DNA of 64,000 bases from UBA10349 sp003485905 (GTDB lineage: Bacteria; Pseudomonadota; Gammaproteobacteria; Arenicellales; Arenicellaceae). Shown in pieces: positions 25,424 to 34,024 of the stretch; positions within the stretch are counted from its first letter, which is position 1; the number at the start of each line of letters is the position of its first letter. The notes below the pieces were generated by a model. The model ran no database searches. It was not told the DNA's origin and saw only the letters and a list, made by a program, of their open reading frames with translations. A program made the translations under genes and the position numbers. The DNA lies in the NCBI GenBank assembly GCA_943787185.1, contig CALSLL010000001.1:806001-870000 (forward strand), in the 5' to 3' direction.

Positions 25424-27277
25424 GTGCTCGGCTACAACAGCTCACTTAACAATACGCCCATGTACCAATCATCTTTGACGCTCATGGTCACAGAAAATAT
25501 GCCGAACATGGCAATGGTCGGGCAAGGTTATGTTGACCCAATGAGCATGTTAAGTTTGTGGAGCGGTGGCACACTTGACACGCGAATCATCCAAAGCCGG
25601 GCGATAACCACTAAGGCGGCGCAGGCCCTAAACCTGACAGAAAAAGAATTTAATTTACCTGCTCCTGCCACACCATTCGCAGACCTGACAAATGACATTA
25701 GTCAAATGCTATTGGGTAGGAAGCTGATTGACACGCCTCAAAACGAACAACCAAAGTTAGCTTTCGCCAATACTCGACAAGCCTCAGCATTTATTCAGGC
25801 AGCCCTAACCGTCGAAGTTGAGTCACACGATGGTGTTCTGGACCTTGGTTTCACTTCTCCAAATGCAGACTTATCAGCTGACGTACTTAACGTTCTGGCC
25901 GAAACTTATATCGACCATAAACGTTCTAGTAAAACAAATCGCGTCTCAGAGGCCTCTGAATGGTTAAACGCGCAGATGACCGAAATCAAAGTTGATCTAA
26001 AACTTGCAGAAAATGCTTTGCAAGACTACCGAACAGAGCAGGGTGAAACTACTACTCGCAGCCTTGAAAGCAGCACTGAGAACCGCTTGGTTCAATTGTC
26101 AGAAGCATTACAGTTAGCCAAAGAAGATTACGCACGTCTGGCACAACGATATGGACCAAGACACCCGAAGATGATCGAGGCTGAATCTGAGATTCAGCGC
26201 ACTCAAGCATCTCTAAAAATGGGGGGCGGGCAAGCTGTCTCAGATAGAGAAAAAGAATTTGAATTGGCCCGTCTTGAAAAAGACGTTGAAAATGCTCGCA
26301 CCTTGCACGATATGTTTCTTCGACGCTATCAAGAGGCTAATGTTTCGACGGATACTGGTATGGTCGATGTGCAAATTATTGAAGCTGCCCTGCCTGCAAA
26401 CGGCCCAATCTGGGCCAATCAATCGAACACTGCTGCATGGGGATTTATTGGATTAATCTTTGGCACTCTAATCGTTGGATTAAGGTTTCAATTTGACAAT
26501 ACGTTTAAATCACACCATGAGATTGAACAAAAACTTGGCCTTCCAGTTCTTTCGATTTTGCCCCGCATACCCGATCTGGAACGCAAAGCGATTGAAATCG
26601 AAAAACTCTATTTGGTGGACCAGGGCTCAGTATATGCTGAAGCGATAAATCGAATTCGAAGCAGCTTGCAGTATACGAACGCAGGAGAGCCTGCATCGAC
26701 CATTCAGCTAACCTCGTCCCTCGAAGGCGAGGGGAAATCTACTTTAGCGTTCAACCTTGCACTAGCAATGGCGCGTATGGGTAGAAAGACACTTATTATC
26801 GATTGTGATATGCGCCGACCGAGATTGCATCGGCTAACTGACACAAAGCAAGACCCAGGATTATCCGATCTATTAGAAGGTAATGTAAAAGCTCGCGAAG
26901 CGGTACGCAGTTACCCGAGTGCATCTAACTTTTATATCATGACTGCCGGCACTCGCACTGAACAACCGCTTGAACTTTTGAGCTCTCAACGGTTTGAACG
27001 CTTGCTAAAAAACCTGTCACAAACATTTGACCACATCATTATCGACTCCCCTCCAATACTACCTATCGCTGACGCGCTTGAAATTGGCCGTCATATGGAC
27101 GCGGTATTGTTGGTAATCGAAGCAGAGAAAACCACGACCGACATTGCGAAAGATGCTATGAGCCTACTAAGTGAGGCAGGCATTCAACCCGCAGGGGCAA
27201 TATTGAGTAAACTCGGCGCTCGATCGTCTGCGTATTACTACCCGCAAAAATACTACCGGTCTTATTACGAGAGCTAA
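25424..27277 (+). CDS. Wzc-like polysaccharide co-polymerase/BY-type tyrosine kinase, N-terminally interrupted
   Basis: The remaining 617 residues contain the periplasmic Wzz region with coiled coil (about 165-270, QLSEALQLAKEDYARLAQRYGPRHPK). The second membrane helix (WGFIGLIFGTLIVGLRF, about 340-356) and a cytoplasmic BY-kinase follow. The kinase has Walker A SSLEGEGKST, Walker A' LIIDCDMRRPRLHR and Walker B HIIIDSPP. The C-terminal tyrosine cluster SSAYYYPQKYYRSYYES is the expected autophosphorylation tail. Such proteins control chain length and export of capsule or exopolysaccharide. The frame continues upstream through two stops, so GTG 25424 is only the first usable start after them; a protein made from it lacks the first membrane helix and is likely non-functional. 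No wza or glycosyltransferase adjoins. Confidence 0.8.
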   Translation: MLGYNSSLNNTPMYQSSLTLMVTENMPNMAMVGQGYVDPMSMLSLWSGGTLDTRIIQSRAITTKAAQALNLTEKEFNLPAPATPFADLTNDISQMLLGRKLIDTPQNEQPKLAFANTRQASAFIQAALTVEVESHDGVLDLGFTSPNADLSADVLNVLAETYIDHKRSSKTNRVSEASEWLNAQMTEIKVDLKLAENALQDYRTEQGETTTRSLESSTENRLVQLSEALQLAKEDYARLAQRYGPRHPKMIEAESEIQRTQASLKMGGGQAVSDREKEFELARLEKDVENARTLHDMFLRRYQEANVSTDTGMVDVQIIEAALPANGPIWANQSNTAAWGFIGLIFGTLIVGLRFQFDNTFKSHHEIEQKLGLPVLSILPRIPDLERKAIEIEKLYLVDQGSVYAEAINRIRSSLQYTNAGEPASTIQLTSSLEGEGKSTLAFNLALAMARMGRKTLIIDCDMRRPRLHRLTDTKQDPGLSDLLEGNVKAREAVRSYPSASNFYIMTAGTRTEQPLELLSSQRFERLLKNLSQTFDHIIIDSPPILPIADALEIGRHMDAVLLVIEAEKTTTDIAKDAMSLLSEAGIQPAGAILSKLGARSSAYYYPQKYYRSYYES

Positions 27278-27349
27278 CCCAGCGACCGGCACATACAAGC
27301 AGAAGGCTGGTGCTTAGATCCGTTGAAAGCAATCTAACCCTTTGAACTG

Positions 27350-27835
27350 CTAATGTTCTTGCCCACCGGGACCATGCGCGTGTCCATGCTTTAGCTCTTC
27401 ATCGGTCGCTTCTCGCACTGACACAATCGACACATCAAACTTTAAAACTCTCCCGGCTAAAGGGTGATTTGTATCCACATCCACATTAAATTTTCCAACT
27501 TTCACAACTCTGGCTTGTCGCACTCCTTCACTGGTATTAATCCCGACGACCGTACCTTTCTTCAACGGTCCTTTATTCGATAGGTGCTTAATTGGGACCC
27601 TTTGCACTGAATCCTCCTGGAGCACACCATACCCGTCAATCGGTTGGATCGTGACAGAAAACTCGTCGCCAACAAGTCGACCGTCCATTTCATTCTCAAG
27701 GCCAGGAATTATATTTCCATAACCATGCAAGTAAGCCGCAGACTCATCACCGACTGACGACTCATTGAACGAACCTTCAACATCGGTCAATGTGTAATGA
27801 AAATTGACCACCGAATTTTTAGTTATTTGACTCAT
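27350..27835 (-). CDS. slyD: FKBP-type peptidyl-prolyl isomerase, SlyD-like
   Basis: Proline isomerase and metallochaperone. From the ATG at 27835 the protein is 161 residues. It has an FKBP domain (VVNFHYTLTDVEGSFNES, LHGYGNIIPGLENEMDG), an inserted flap (SVTIQPIDGYGV to GINTSEG) and a short histidine-bearing tail (KHGHAHGPGGQEH) that could bind nickel. The frame is open 26 codons upstream, but the family begins at MSQITKNSVV. The tail is shorter than in E. coli SlyD. Confidence 0.93.
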   Translation of the reverse strand: MSQITKNSVVNFHYTLTDVEGSFNESSVGDESAAYLHGYGNIIPGLENEMDGRLVGDEFSVTIQPIDGYGVLQEDSVQRVPIKHLSNKGPLKKGTVVGINTSEGVRQARVVKVGKFNVDVDTNHPLAGRVLKFDVSIVSVREATDEELKHGHAHGPGGQEH

Positions 27836-28176
27836 AAATATCAGCCTATTGAAATTTGTTTCAGAATATAAATATCCACATTGGCGTATCGACAAACCCA
27901 CCACCCCAACCATTCCATATAGAGCTCAAACCTTCCAAATGAGCCCGTGCTCTTTTAGTTATGGAAGCAAAAATCTAAAACCCCGATACCACTGTACAAT
28001 TCAGTTTTGCTGGCATCACCCTTCCTCTACTACTATATAAATGCGGCTACAAATAATATCATGTGCAAAGCAATGTTTTCGAGGTCTGACGGATAGAGCA
28101 GAGCACCAAAAAATCATGGCGAGAGAACAGTCATACAAGTCGCAATAAAAAGCAGCTCATCCTAGTTATCTCTAAT
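27836..28176. other. Intergenic region upstream of the PqqD-like gene
   Basis: About 340 bases between divergent slyD and the PqqD-like gene. I see no gene, terminator or precursor-like peptide here. It must carry the promoter of the PqqD-methyltransferase pair; no Shine-Dalgarno sequence is obvious before 28177. Confidence 0.45.
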
Positions 28177-28449
28177 ATGTCTAATACAACTAATTTTTCG
28201 ATCAACCCGAACCTGATTCAACAAGAAGTCGATGGTGAGCTTGTTTTACTAAACCCGGACAGTGGGCAAACATTTTTTTTAGACAAAGTATCAAATAGAA
28301 CCTGGGAACTGATGCAAGAATTCTCCAACATCGACATTATTCAGCAGCAAATGATGCGCGACTTCGACGTTCCCGAGTCAACAGTTAAAAAGGATTTGCA
28401 AAGTTTCTTTAGTCAGCTAGCCGAATTAGGCTTGATAGTAAGAAAATAA
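28177..28449 (+). CDS. PqqD-like protein (RiPP recognition element fold)
   Basis: A 90-residue winged-helix protein of the PqqD family, which binds leader peptides and presents them to modifying enzymes. The pattern is clear: FSINPNLIQQEVDGELVLLNPDSGQTFFLDKVSNRTWELM, then a helical C-terminal half ending VKKDLQSFFSQLAELGLIVRK. The phrase 'xxLNxxSGxxFFLDxxxxxxWELM' is typical of the family. It ends two bases before a PRMT-like methyltransferase, so the pair is surely co-translated. No pqq genes are present, so a PQQ role is unlikely; see the peptide genes at 33 kb. Confidence 0.85.
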   Translation: MSNTTNFSINPNLIQQEVDGELVLLNPDSGQTFFLDKVSNRTWELMQEFSNIDIIQQQMMRDFDVPESTVKKDLQSFFSQLAELGLIVRK

Positions 28450-28451
28450 AA

Positions 28452-29597
28452 GTGACAGCCTACAACGATATCGCCAGCCACCAGACCATGTTGTTCGACG
28501 CGGTACGAAACAACGTTTATAGCAATGCAATAAGTACCTGTGTAACCAATGATTCTGTTGTTCTTGATCTAGGTGCAGGTATGGGCCTTCACGGCTTAAT
28601 GGCCGCTAAAGCCGGTGCAAAAAAGGTGTATCTAGTAGACCCCTCTCCCGCAGTACTCGTTGCCAAAACTATCGCAAAGGAAAACGGGCTTGATAGTGTC
28701 GAAGTTATTCAATCTGCTATTCAGGACGTTGAGCTACCTGAGCAGGTGGACATTATCATCAGCGTTTTTACTGGAAATTTTTTACTCTCGGAAGACTTAC
28801 TGCAATGGTTGTTTATTGCAAGAGACAAGTTCCTAAAACCAGGCGGTGTCATGCTTCCCGACAAAGCCCGAATGTTCGTAGCCCCGGTATCGATGCCAGA
28901 TTACTATGGGTCTCAGGTCGAAACATGGTCCGACGAACATCCAGACTCATTGTTTCAACGCCATAAACTTAGTTATGAGTCAGCAAAAAAGTACTCTAGC
29001 AATCGCATTTTTTACGATAGGTTCTCGACAGAATTGTTCCAATTCTTAGCTAAACCAGCGATGGTAAACGAAATTGATTTTTGCGGCGCTACTTCTGCTG
29101 ATTGCGATAGCACACAAGAATACGAAGTGATCTCAGAGGGGATTTGTCACGGATGGCTAGGCTGGTTTGAAATGGCACTGCGCGAAAACTGGTTATCAAC
29201 TTCGCCTGAATCTTCCAACACGCATTGGTCACAAGCCTTCCTGCCGTTAAATAATCCGGTGAAACTCCTTAAAAATGAAAATATTAAACTTACCCTTAAG
29301 CGTCCGCAGAACGGAGACTGGAGTTGGACTACTAGCGCTCATTCAGATCAGCAACAATCAACTTTTCTTGCCAAGACAATCACATCAGAATTAATCAAAA
29401 AGCAATTACCGACGTATACCCCGGATCGCTCAGCACAAGCTAAGCAACTACATTACGCCCTATCTTTGTTTGACGGCAAAAATACAGTTACAGAAATCGC
29501 GGCTAGATTGCAAAACGAGTACCCCAAATCGTTTAATCTACCGGGATCGGCTCAACGGTTCGCGCAAATGCTAGCAGTCAAATATTCAGACTCATAA
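28452..29597 (+). CDS. PRMT-like class I SAM methyltransferase
   Basis: 381 residues. The SAM-binding core resembles protein arginine methyltransferases: motif I VVLDLGAGMGLHGLMAAKAGAKKVY (residues about 36-60), acidic motif VDPSP, and VDIIISVFTGNFLLSEDLL. In true PRMTs this last region is the double-E loop (SEWMGYxLLxE). Here the second Glu remains in LLSE and the first is replaced (SVFTG). A beta-rich middle region follows, then a small C-terminal domain (SLFDGKNTVTEIAARLQNEYP) resembling the DG..tv.eia motif of PqqD-type winged helices. GTG start two bases after the PqqD stop. Probably methylates a peptide or protein presented by the PqqD-like partner (inference). Confidence 0.75.
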   Translation: MTAYNDIASHQTMLFDAVRNNVYSNAISTCVTNDSVVLDLGAGMGLHGLMAAKAGAKKVYLVDPSPAVLVAKTIAKENGLDSVEVIQSAIQDVELPEQVDIIISVFTGNFLLSEDLLQWLFIARDKFLKPGGVMLPDKARMFVAPVSMPDYYGSQVETWSDEHPDSLFQRHKLSYESAKKYSSNRIFYDRFSTELFQFLAKPAMVNEIDFCGATSADCDSTQEYEVISEGICHGWLGWFEMALRENWLSTSPESSNTHWSQAFLPLNNPVKLLKNENIKLTLKRPQNGDWSWTTSAHSDQQQSTFLAKTITSELIKKQLPTYTPDRSAQAKQLHYALSLFDGKNTVTEIAARLQNEYPKSFNLPGSAQRFAQMLAVKYSDS

Positions 29598-29713
29598 ACA
29601 CGCAAGGCTGAGATAAGCGGTGCATAATACACACCAAAACGCCGCTTGGAACGACATGGGGTTACAACAACCAAGCCTGGCGAGTTAAATCGATGACTGA
29701 CGCTGCTTGGAAC

Positions 29714-29782
29714 TGGCCTTTAAGCCGACCATGTTGACTACTTAAAGGCCATTCTAAAACTACTTTAAAGCTCTGCTTTAAA
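29714..29782. terminator. Bidirectional hairpins between convergent genes
   Basis: TGGCCTTTAAG (29714-29724) and CTTAAAGGCCA (29741-29751) form a perfect 11-bp inverted repeat with a 16-base loop. A second one, TTTAAAG (29764-29770) with CTTTAAA (29776-29782), immediately precedes the stop of the opposite gene. Both lie between convergent genes, fitting termination in both directions, although U-runs are short. Confidence 0.6.
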
Positions 29783-29783
29783 A

Positions 29784-30734
29784 CTAGGCAGATGGCAGAG
29801 CATCCACAAACTCAGCCATTCGGGTTTGCATTGCTGCATCTGGTAACGGGCCAACCGCACCACCCAAATTATCAAGCATATTTTTAGGCTTAGTCGTCGC
29901 CGGAGTCACTACGGTAACTGCGGGATGGGCAAGCACATATTTAATAAAAAACTGTGCCCACGAATTAACACCGATTTCAGCAGCCCATTCGGGTAAATCG
30001 ACACCCTTAACCCTACTCCACAAGCGAGTACGGCCAAATGGTGCATAAACAAAAACGCCTATACCTCGTTCCTGAGCAAGCGGTAACAACTCTTCAGCTG
30101 CCCCCCGATTGTCAACGGCATAATCGAGGCCTATAAAATCAAGTTCCTCGTTTCGCATTACATCGGCAAGTTCCCCGACGCGCTGTGGCCGTGTATTGGT
30201 GGTGCCAATATATCTCACACGCCCATCCTGCTTCAGCTCTTTGGCTATAGGTAATTGAGCTTCAAGATCACCTAAATTATGCACCTGCATGCAATCAATG
30301 GGGGTTTTACCAAAATACCTAAATGAGTCTTCTATTTGCGCTCTAGCGGCTTCAACGTCAGCGCGCCCACCACCACGACCCGCAGCATTAAACTTTGTCG
30401 CCCAAAATAGCTTGTCCTGCAAACCCAATTCACCAACATATTGGCCAGCCACCTCTTCTGAAGCACCATAACCCTGCGCTGTGTCAAAAACCGTGCCAGC
30501 ATTATCGAGAAGTGTAGTCAGGACGTTCCTCAATCCAGTAGCGTCATCACTTCGAGCCATCCTGGAGAACGTAGCTGAGCTTCCGAGGCCAACGGCCGGT
30601 AACTCTTCACCTGAAGAGGGAATGGCGCGCTTTAGGATTTCTCCACTTTCGATCGCTGAAAGCATGCTGGGACTCAAACTCAATGCAGAAGCTGATAAGG
30701 CCGAATACTTAATAAAGTCGCGACGTGAGGTCAT
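29784..30734 (-). CDS. Aldo/keto reductase with Tat signal
   Basis: The N-terminus MTSRRDFIKYSALSASALS is a clear twin-arginine signal, so the enzyme is exported folded, with cofactor, to the periplasm. The aldo/keto reductase barrel follows. Catalytic residues are Asp and Tyr in VFDTAQGYGASEEV, Lys in FWATKFNA and His in DCMQVHNLG; a cofactor loop is near VVTPATTKPKNM. It has 316 residues. It converges with the PRMT-like gene. Whether it belongs with the peptide-modifying genes on either side is unknown; a Tat-exported reductase next to Tat-leader peptides is suggestive only. Confidence 0.87.
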   Translation of the reverse strand: MTSRRDFIKYSALSASALSLSPSMLSAIESGEILKRAIPSSGEELPAVGLGSSATFSRMARSDDATGLRNVLTTLLDNAGTVFDTAQGYGASEEVAGQYVGELGLQDKLFWATKFNAAGRGGGRADVEAARAQIEDSFRYFGKTPIDCMQVHNLGDLEAQLPIAKELKQDGRVRYIGTTNTRPQRVGELADVMRNEELDFIGLDYAVDNRGAAEELLPLAQERGIGVFVYAPFGRTRLWSRVKGVDLPEWAAEIGVNSWAQFFIKYVLAHPAVTVVTPATTKPKNMLDNLGGAVGPLPDAAMQTRMAEFVDALPSA

Positions 30735-30956
30735 TTTTTACTCCGAAAGATAAAGTGATTTAAGTAGTTAATATATAGTTACTTCGTTAGGATAAGCTAG
30801 TTATATAACTATATCCATACAGCCATATTAATTTTACTCGTCTATTTGTGCACTAAATATAATGTATGTTTCTGTAACAACCTTGAAAAACACTAGGGTG
30901 CACCTTTAAAATTCAGAACAGAAAAACAAGCTCAAACAATAATTAGGAGGGCCGCA

Positions 30957-31763
30957 ATGCCAATAAGAAAACCATCCACTATAGTACGAATCATTGGAAG
31001 CTTTACTCTAGTCTGGTTAGTCTTTTCACCCACGGCCAGTGCCGAACCTGTTTTCTCGCACGTACATATGCGCGTGCCGGATACCGAAAAGGCTGCCGAA
31101 TGGCATGAAGAGCTGCTGGGTGGAGAAATACGCCCCGGCGGACCTGGGCCATTCATTCACCATCACAATGGCTGGGTCGGCACCATGTCCAATGACGGTG
31201 AAATCGCTCCACCGAGTGATGAAAGCGTAATAGACCACTTTGGGATTGCGGTAACTGATGTGCACGCAACTGTAGAAAGAGCGCGAGCAATGGGCGCCGA
31301 AATAAAAACCGAACCCTACCCCGGGATTACCGCCCCAATTGTCGCGTTTATCGTTGATCCCTGGGGGGTGCAGGTCGAAATAATGAACGACCCCGAATAC
31401 CTCGGTATTAATCACATCCACATTTTCGCATCCGACGCTGACTCAGTGAAAGATTGGTTTATTGAAGTTTTTGGTGGCGAACTTGTAGTGGAACGAGGTA
31501 AAGGGAAATTCCATACCATATTGTATGGCGGCAATACATGGGTGCAGGTGACGCAGTCTCCAGATGGCCAGCGCAGTCCCAGCAGAAATCGTGCAATTGA
31601 CCACATGGGCTTCACAGTAGATTCTTTGGATGAATTCCGTCCAATATTAATTGCTTCCGGTTACGAACCCTATCTGGAGCGTGCTAACCCACCAGGCTCT
31701 GATCTAATGTTCTTTGAAGGCCCAGAGGGCATTCACTTCGAAATTCAAGAAGTGGTTGATTAA
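30957..31763 (+). CDS. Exported two-domain glyoxalase-fold (VOC) protein
   Basis: The signal peptide ends around residue 25 (FSPTASAEPVF). Two vicinal-oxygen-chelate modules follow: FSHVHMRVPDTEKAAEWHEELLGG with its metal-ligand candidates His and, later, VEIMND; and INHIHIFASDADSVKDWFIEVFGG with VDSLDEF and HFEIQE. Tandem VOC repeats are typical of glyoxalase, dioxygenase or resistance proteins, but a periplasmic location is less usual. Excellent ribosome binding site (TAGGAGGGCCGCA). Substrate unknown. Confidence 0.85.
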   Translation: MPIRKPSTIVRIIGSFTLVWLVFSPTASAEPVFSHVHMRVPDTEKAAEWHEELLGGEIRPGGPGPFIHHHNGWVGTMSNDGEIAPPSDESVIDHFGIAVTDVHATVERARAMGAEIKTEPYPGITAPIVAFIVDPWGVQVEIMNDPEYLGINHIHIFASDADSVKDWFIEVFGGELVVERGKGKFHTILYGGNTWVQVTQSPDGQRSPSRNRAIDHMGFTVDSLDEFRPILIASGYEPYLERANPPGSDLMFFEGPEGIHFEIQEVVD

Positions 31764-31992
31764 AATTATTCGATAAATCCCCACAAACACATAACCATGG
31801 AAATAAAGAGCCCTACAAATAGTGTGGGCTCTCGGGTGGGGACAGAAAATGTTAAATACTCTCCGGATAGAAAGCTACCTTGTTAGTGCCAAAGCTGGAG
31901 TAACTCTCCGGGGATGTGCAACATCCCAGTGTCGGACCTAGAGACTCGACCTAGACTACCAAGTATTCTTTAGCGACTGACAAACCAAATAT
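31764..31992. other. Structured intergenic region between convergent VOC and HprK-like genes
   Basis: AGAGCCC (31807-31813) pairs with GGGCTCT (31826-31832), enclosed by CCCCAC near 31780 and GTGGGG near 31836. A second hairpin is GGGATG (31911-31916) with CATCCC (31922-31927). Short repeats (CTCTCCGG at about 31859 and 31903) separate them. The region may be a composite terminator or encode a small RNA. Confidence 0.4.
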
Positions 31993-33162
31993 TTAGAGCA
32001 AATCTAATTCCAGCAATAGGTCCCTAGCCTGCACTGAACTTGAATAGTTCAATTCGTACGCGCTCATTCCGGCGACAAAATTTATATACGCCTCAGCCAA
32101 TCCGGTACTTGGGTCTTGATTCCAACACACACCACTTATCATTAATCGCGAGAAAACATCAGCGACATCCAAAGCCCTTATTTCGGTTCGCCCCGCGGAG
32201 TCATACTTTGGAAATATCAAGGCTTTAGCTAGGCGAGGTACGGTCAAGGTCTGAGATTGATCCGACGGTGCAAAGAGCTGTACTGGACCCTCACTGGATT
32301 CAAAATCGCCATCAATTCTTCTCAATCTATCAAAACTCCCATCACCGCCAAGACCGAGGGCATCAATAGATCCTGGGGCCAACTTAGCCGATGCAGGAAA
32401 CGGGATGACCATCTGAGTAATGAGATCTACAACCAAACTATCATCCCCAAGACTCGCATTTCCATTTAGTGAAAGATATGTAGATAATGTCGACTTTCCG
32501 TAACCCGAAGGCGCAGAGAAAAGCAGAGCTAGGCTGTCAGCGGTAAGCACGGCCGCAGCGTGAATTCCAATCGAATAACGATACTGTCCCCCAATTCTCT
32601 CCAACATTAGTCCCCGGAGACGCCCCACAACGGAGCTTTCTTCAGGAACCAAATCTATCAGCGAGCCATCACATTCGATGGCCCAGCCCTCGTAGCTCTC
32701 AATTACTTTTATGTCCACGGCAGTATCTTGAAGTAGCTGCCGGATCGACAAAGGCGCGAACTGTGCCTCACAGAATTGCGATACCGCAGAACTTGAACAT
32801 ACGATATTGAACTCCAAACCACCGACACTATAGAACGTTTGATACCCGCCAGTAAGATCAAGAGTCATCGGAGTCCACTCAGGGGATTTCGATCCATTCA
32901 GCTGATCTGTCTCAAAGGTATAACTACTCTGACCCTGCAATGTCTGTATAAATGATTTCAGATCGGTTTCTATCCGAGCAGGGTCGATACCCATTGCAGA
33001 GGACACTTTATTGCAAATTTGCGATTTGGATAGTTTTTCAGCATGTAAATCAACAAACATCGCCGCAGATCCATTCAAAAGAAGTATCGCACCTGATTTT
33101 TTGTGAATCAGATAGCGATTTTCACGGTAATTTAACGAAGTGTACTCCCTAAAAATATCCAC
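31993..33162 (-). CDS. PqqD-like domain fused to HprK-like kinase
   Basis: Residues 1-80 (YRENRYLIHKKSGAILLLNGSAAMFVDLH, then a helical part with IDPARIETDLKSFIQTLQ) fit a PqqD/RRE winged helix. Residues 110-385 resemble the HPr kinase/phosphorylase C-terminal fold: IHAAAVLTADSLALLFSAP, P-loop APSGYGKST (about 218-226), then LGDDSLVVDL with paired Asp. Such kinases are known in lasso peptide clusters, where they phosphorylate a serine of the precursor, and HprK-like/PqqD-like pairs recur in uncharacterised loci. Here recognition and kinase are one polypeptide. The two peptide genes lie just upstream on the same strand. Start ambiguous between GTG 33162 and TTG 33165; AGGAAC lies just upstream of both. 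Phosphorylation of the peptides is inference. Confidence 0.78.
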   Translation of the reverse strand: MDIFREYTSLNYRENRYLIHKKSGAILLLNGSAAMFVDLHAEKLSKSQICNKVSSAMGIDPARIETDLKSFIQTLQGQSSYTFETDQLNGSKSPEWTPMTLDLTGGYQTFYSVGGLEFNIVCSSSAVSQFCEAQFAPLSIRQLLQDTAVDIKVIESYEGWAIECDGSLIDLVPEESSVVGRLRGLMLERIGGQYRYSIGIHAAAVLTADSLALLFSAPSGYGKSTLSTYLSLNGNASLGDDSLVVDLITQMVIPFPASAKLAPGSIDALGLGGDGSFDRLRRIDGDFESSEGPVQLFAPSDQSQTLTVPRLAKALIFPKYDSAGRTEIRALDVADVFSRLMISGVCWNQDPSTGLAEAYINFVAGMSAYELNYSSSVQARDLLLELDLL

Positions 33163-33263
33163 CAATTAGTTCCTGTAAACTGAGCCTATGATTTGCTGGG
33201 GATACCAGACCCAACAGCTTGGTGGCCCTTGTCGTAGTTATAGTAACTCTCAGATATTGATGC

Positions 33264-33521
33264 TTACAAATGCATTGCCATAACTGAAGTGCAATGCCCG
33301 TTTGTCATCTGCATCCCACTATGAGCCGCCTGACATTCCGCCAAAGTACTATATACAACGCCACCGTTCATCGCATAGGCATCACTCGATAGAACTAAGG
33401 ACACTAGAGTTGGCGCCGTATAAACGCCGTATTTTTTAAGTAGTTCACGGCGACTGACATTGTTCTTTTTAGGCGCAGTCATTTCCTCTGCACTATTTTC
33501 ATTTTTTTCAACATCTTTCAT
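33264..33521 (-). CDS. Candidate modified-peptide precursor A with Tat-like leader
   Basis: 85 residues. A charged N-terminus precedes SRRELLKKYGVYTAPT, a twin-arginine-like motif at residues 23-25, a hydrophobic stretch (LVSLVLSS) and an AYA cleavage site at 48-50. The predicted mature part is 35 residues: MNGGVVYSTLAECQAAHS onward, with Cys63, Cys77, His67, His76 and His84 and an MAMHL end. It is 65 bases downstream of a clear paralogue that shares the leader and the spaced Cys/His residues. Position between the peptide-binding kinase and an oxygenase suggests a RiPP-type substrate. No similarity to a known peptide family is recognised by me. Confidence 0.75.
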   Translation of the reverse strand: MKDVEKNENSAEEMTAPKKNNVSRRELLKKYGVYTAPTLVSLVLSSDAYAMNGGVVYSTLAECQAAHSGMQMTNGHCTSVMAMHL

Positions 33522-33585
33522 TCTACTCTAGATTTAAAACTTCTCTTTAAACCTCTACTGCTTGTGCTTGATTTAACTTCTAGCA

Positions 33586-33831
33586 CTAAGATGTTAGATG
33601 CATTGCCATAATATCCTCGCAATGATCTATTCCCTGCATAGAATGAGCATCCAGACATAATTGCAGAGAGCTATAAACCACACCACCATTGGCCGCCTGC
33701 GCTTCACTCGATAATACTAAAGACACTAGGGTTGGCGCTGTATAAGCGCCATATTTTTTAAGTAATTCACGGCGATTGAGAACAGTCTCTTCCGGGAGCG
33801 TGCTGCTTATTTCCTGTTTATATTTTTTCAT
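33586..33831 (-). CDS. Candidate modified-peptide precursor B with Tat-like leader
   Basis: 81 residues. NRRELLKKYGAYTAPT (Arg20-Arg21), hydrophobic LVSLVLSS and an AQA cleavage site (44-46) are followed by a predicted 35-residue mature part starting ANGGVVYSSLQLCLDAHS. Cys59, Cys71, His63, His70 and His78 align with precursor A, and the end MAMHLTS carries two extra residues. The Cys spacing differs by two residues between the paralogues, the kind of core variation seen in peptide families. Conserved Ser/Thr after NGGVVYS are possible kinase targets (inference). First gene of the minus-strand set B-A-kinase. Confidence 0.75.
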   Translation of the reverse strand: MKKYKQEISSTLPEETVLNRRELLKKYGAYTAPTLVSLVLSSEAQAANGGVVYSSLQLCLDAHSMQGIDHCEDIMAMHLTS

Positions 33832-34024
33832 TTACTCTTTAATTCTTATTGACTCACTACAATGCTATAAATTGTCAACCAATTACTTAACCATCAAATC
33901 CACGCGCTCAATGGCCATATACTAGTGTCCATCTTTACTTCTTGATCTGCTAACCAACACTCGAGATACTCACATGCATTCTCGATCTAGCAATTATACT
34001 AACTCAAAATAGTAACCCAATAAC

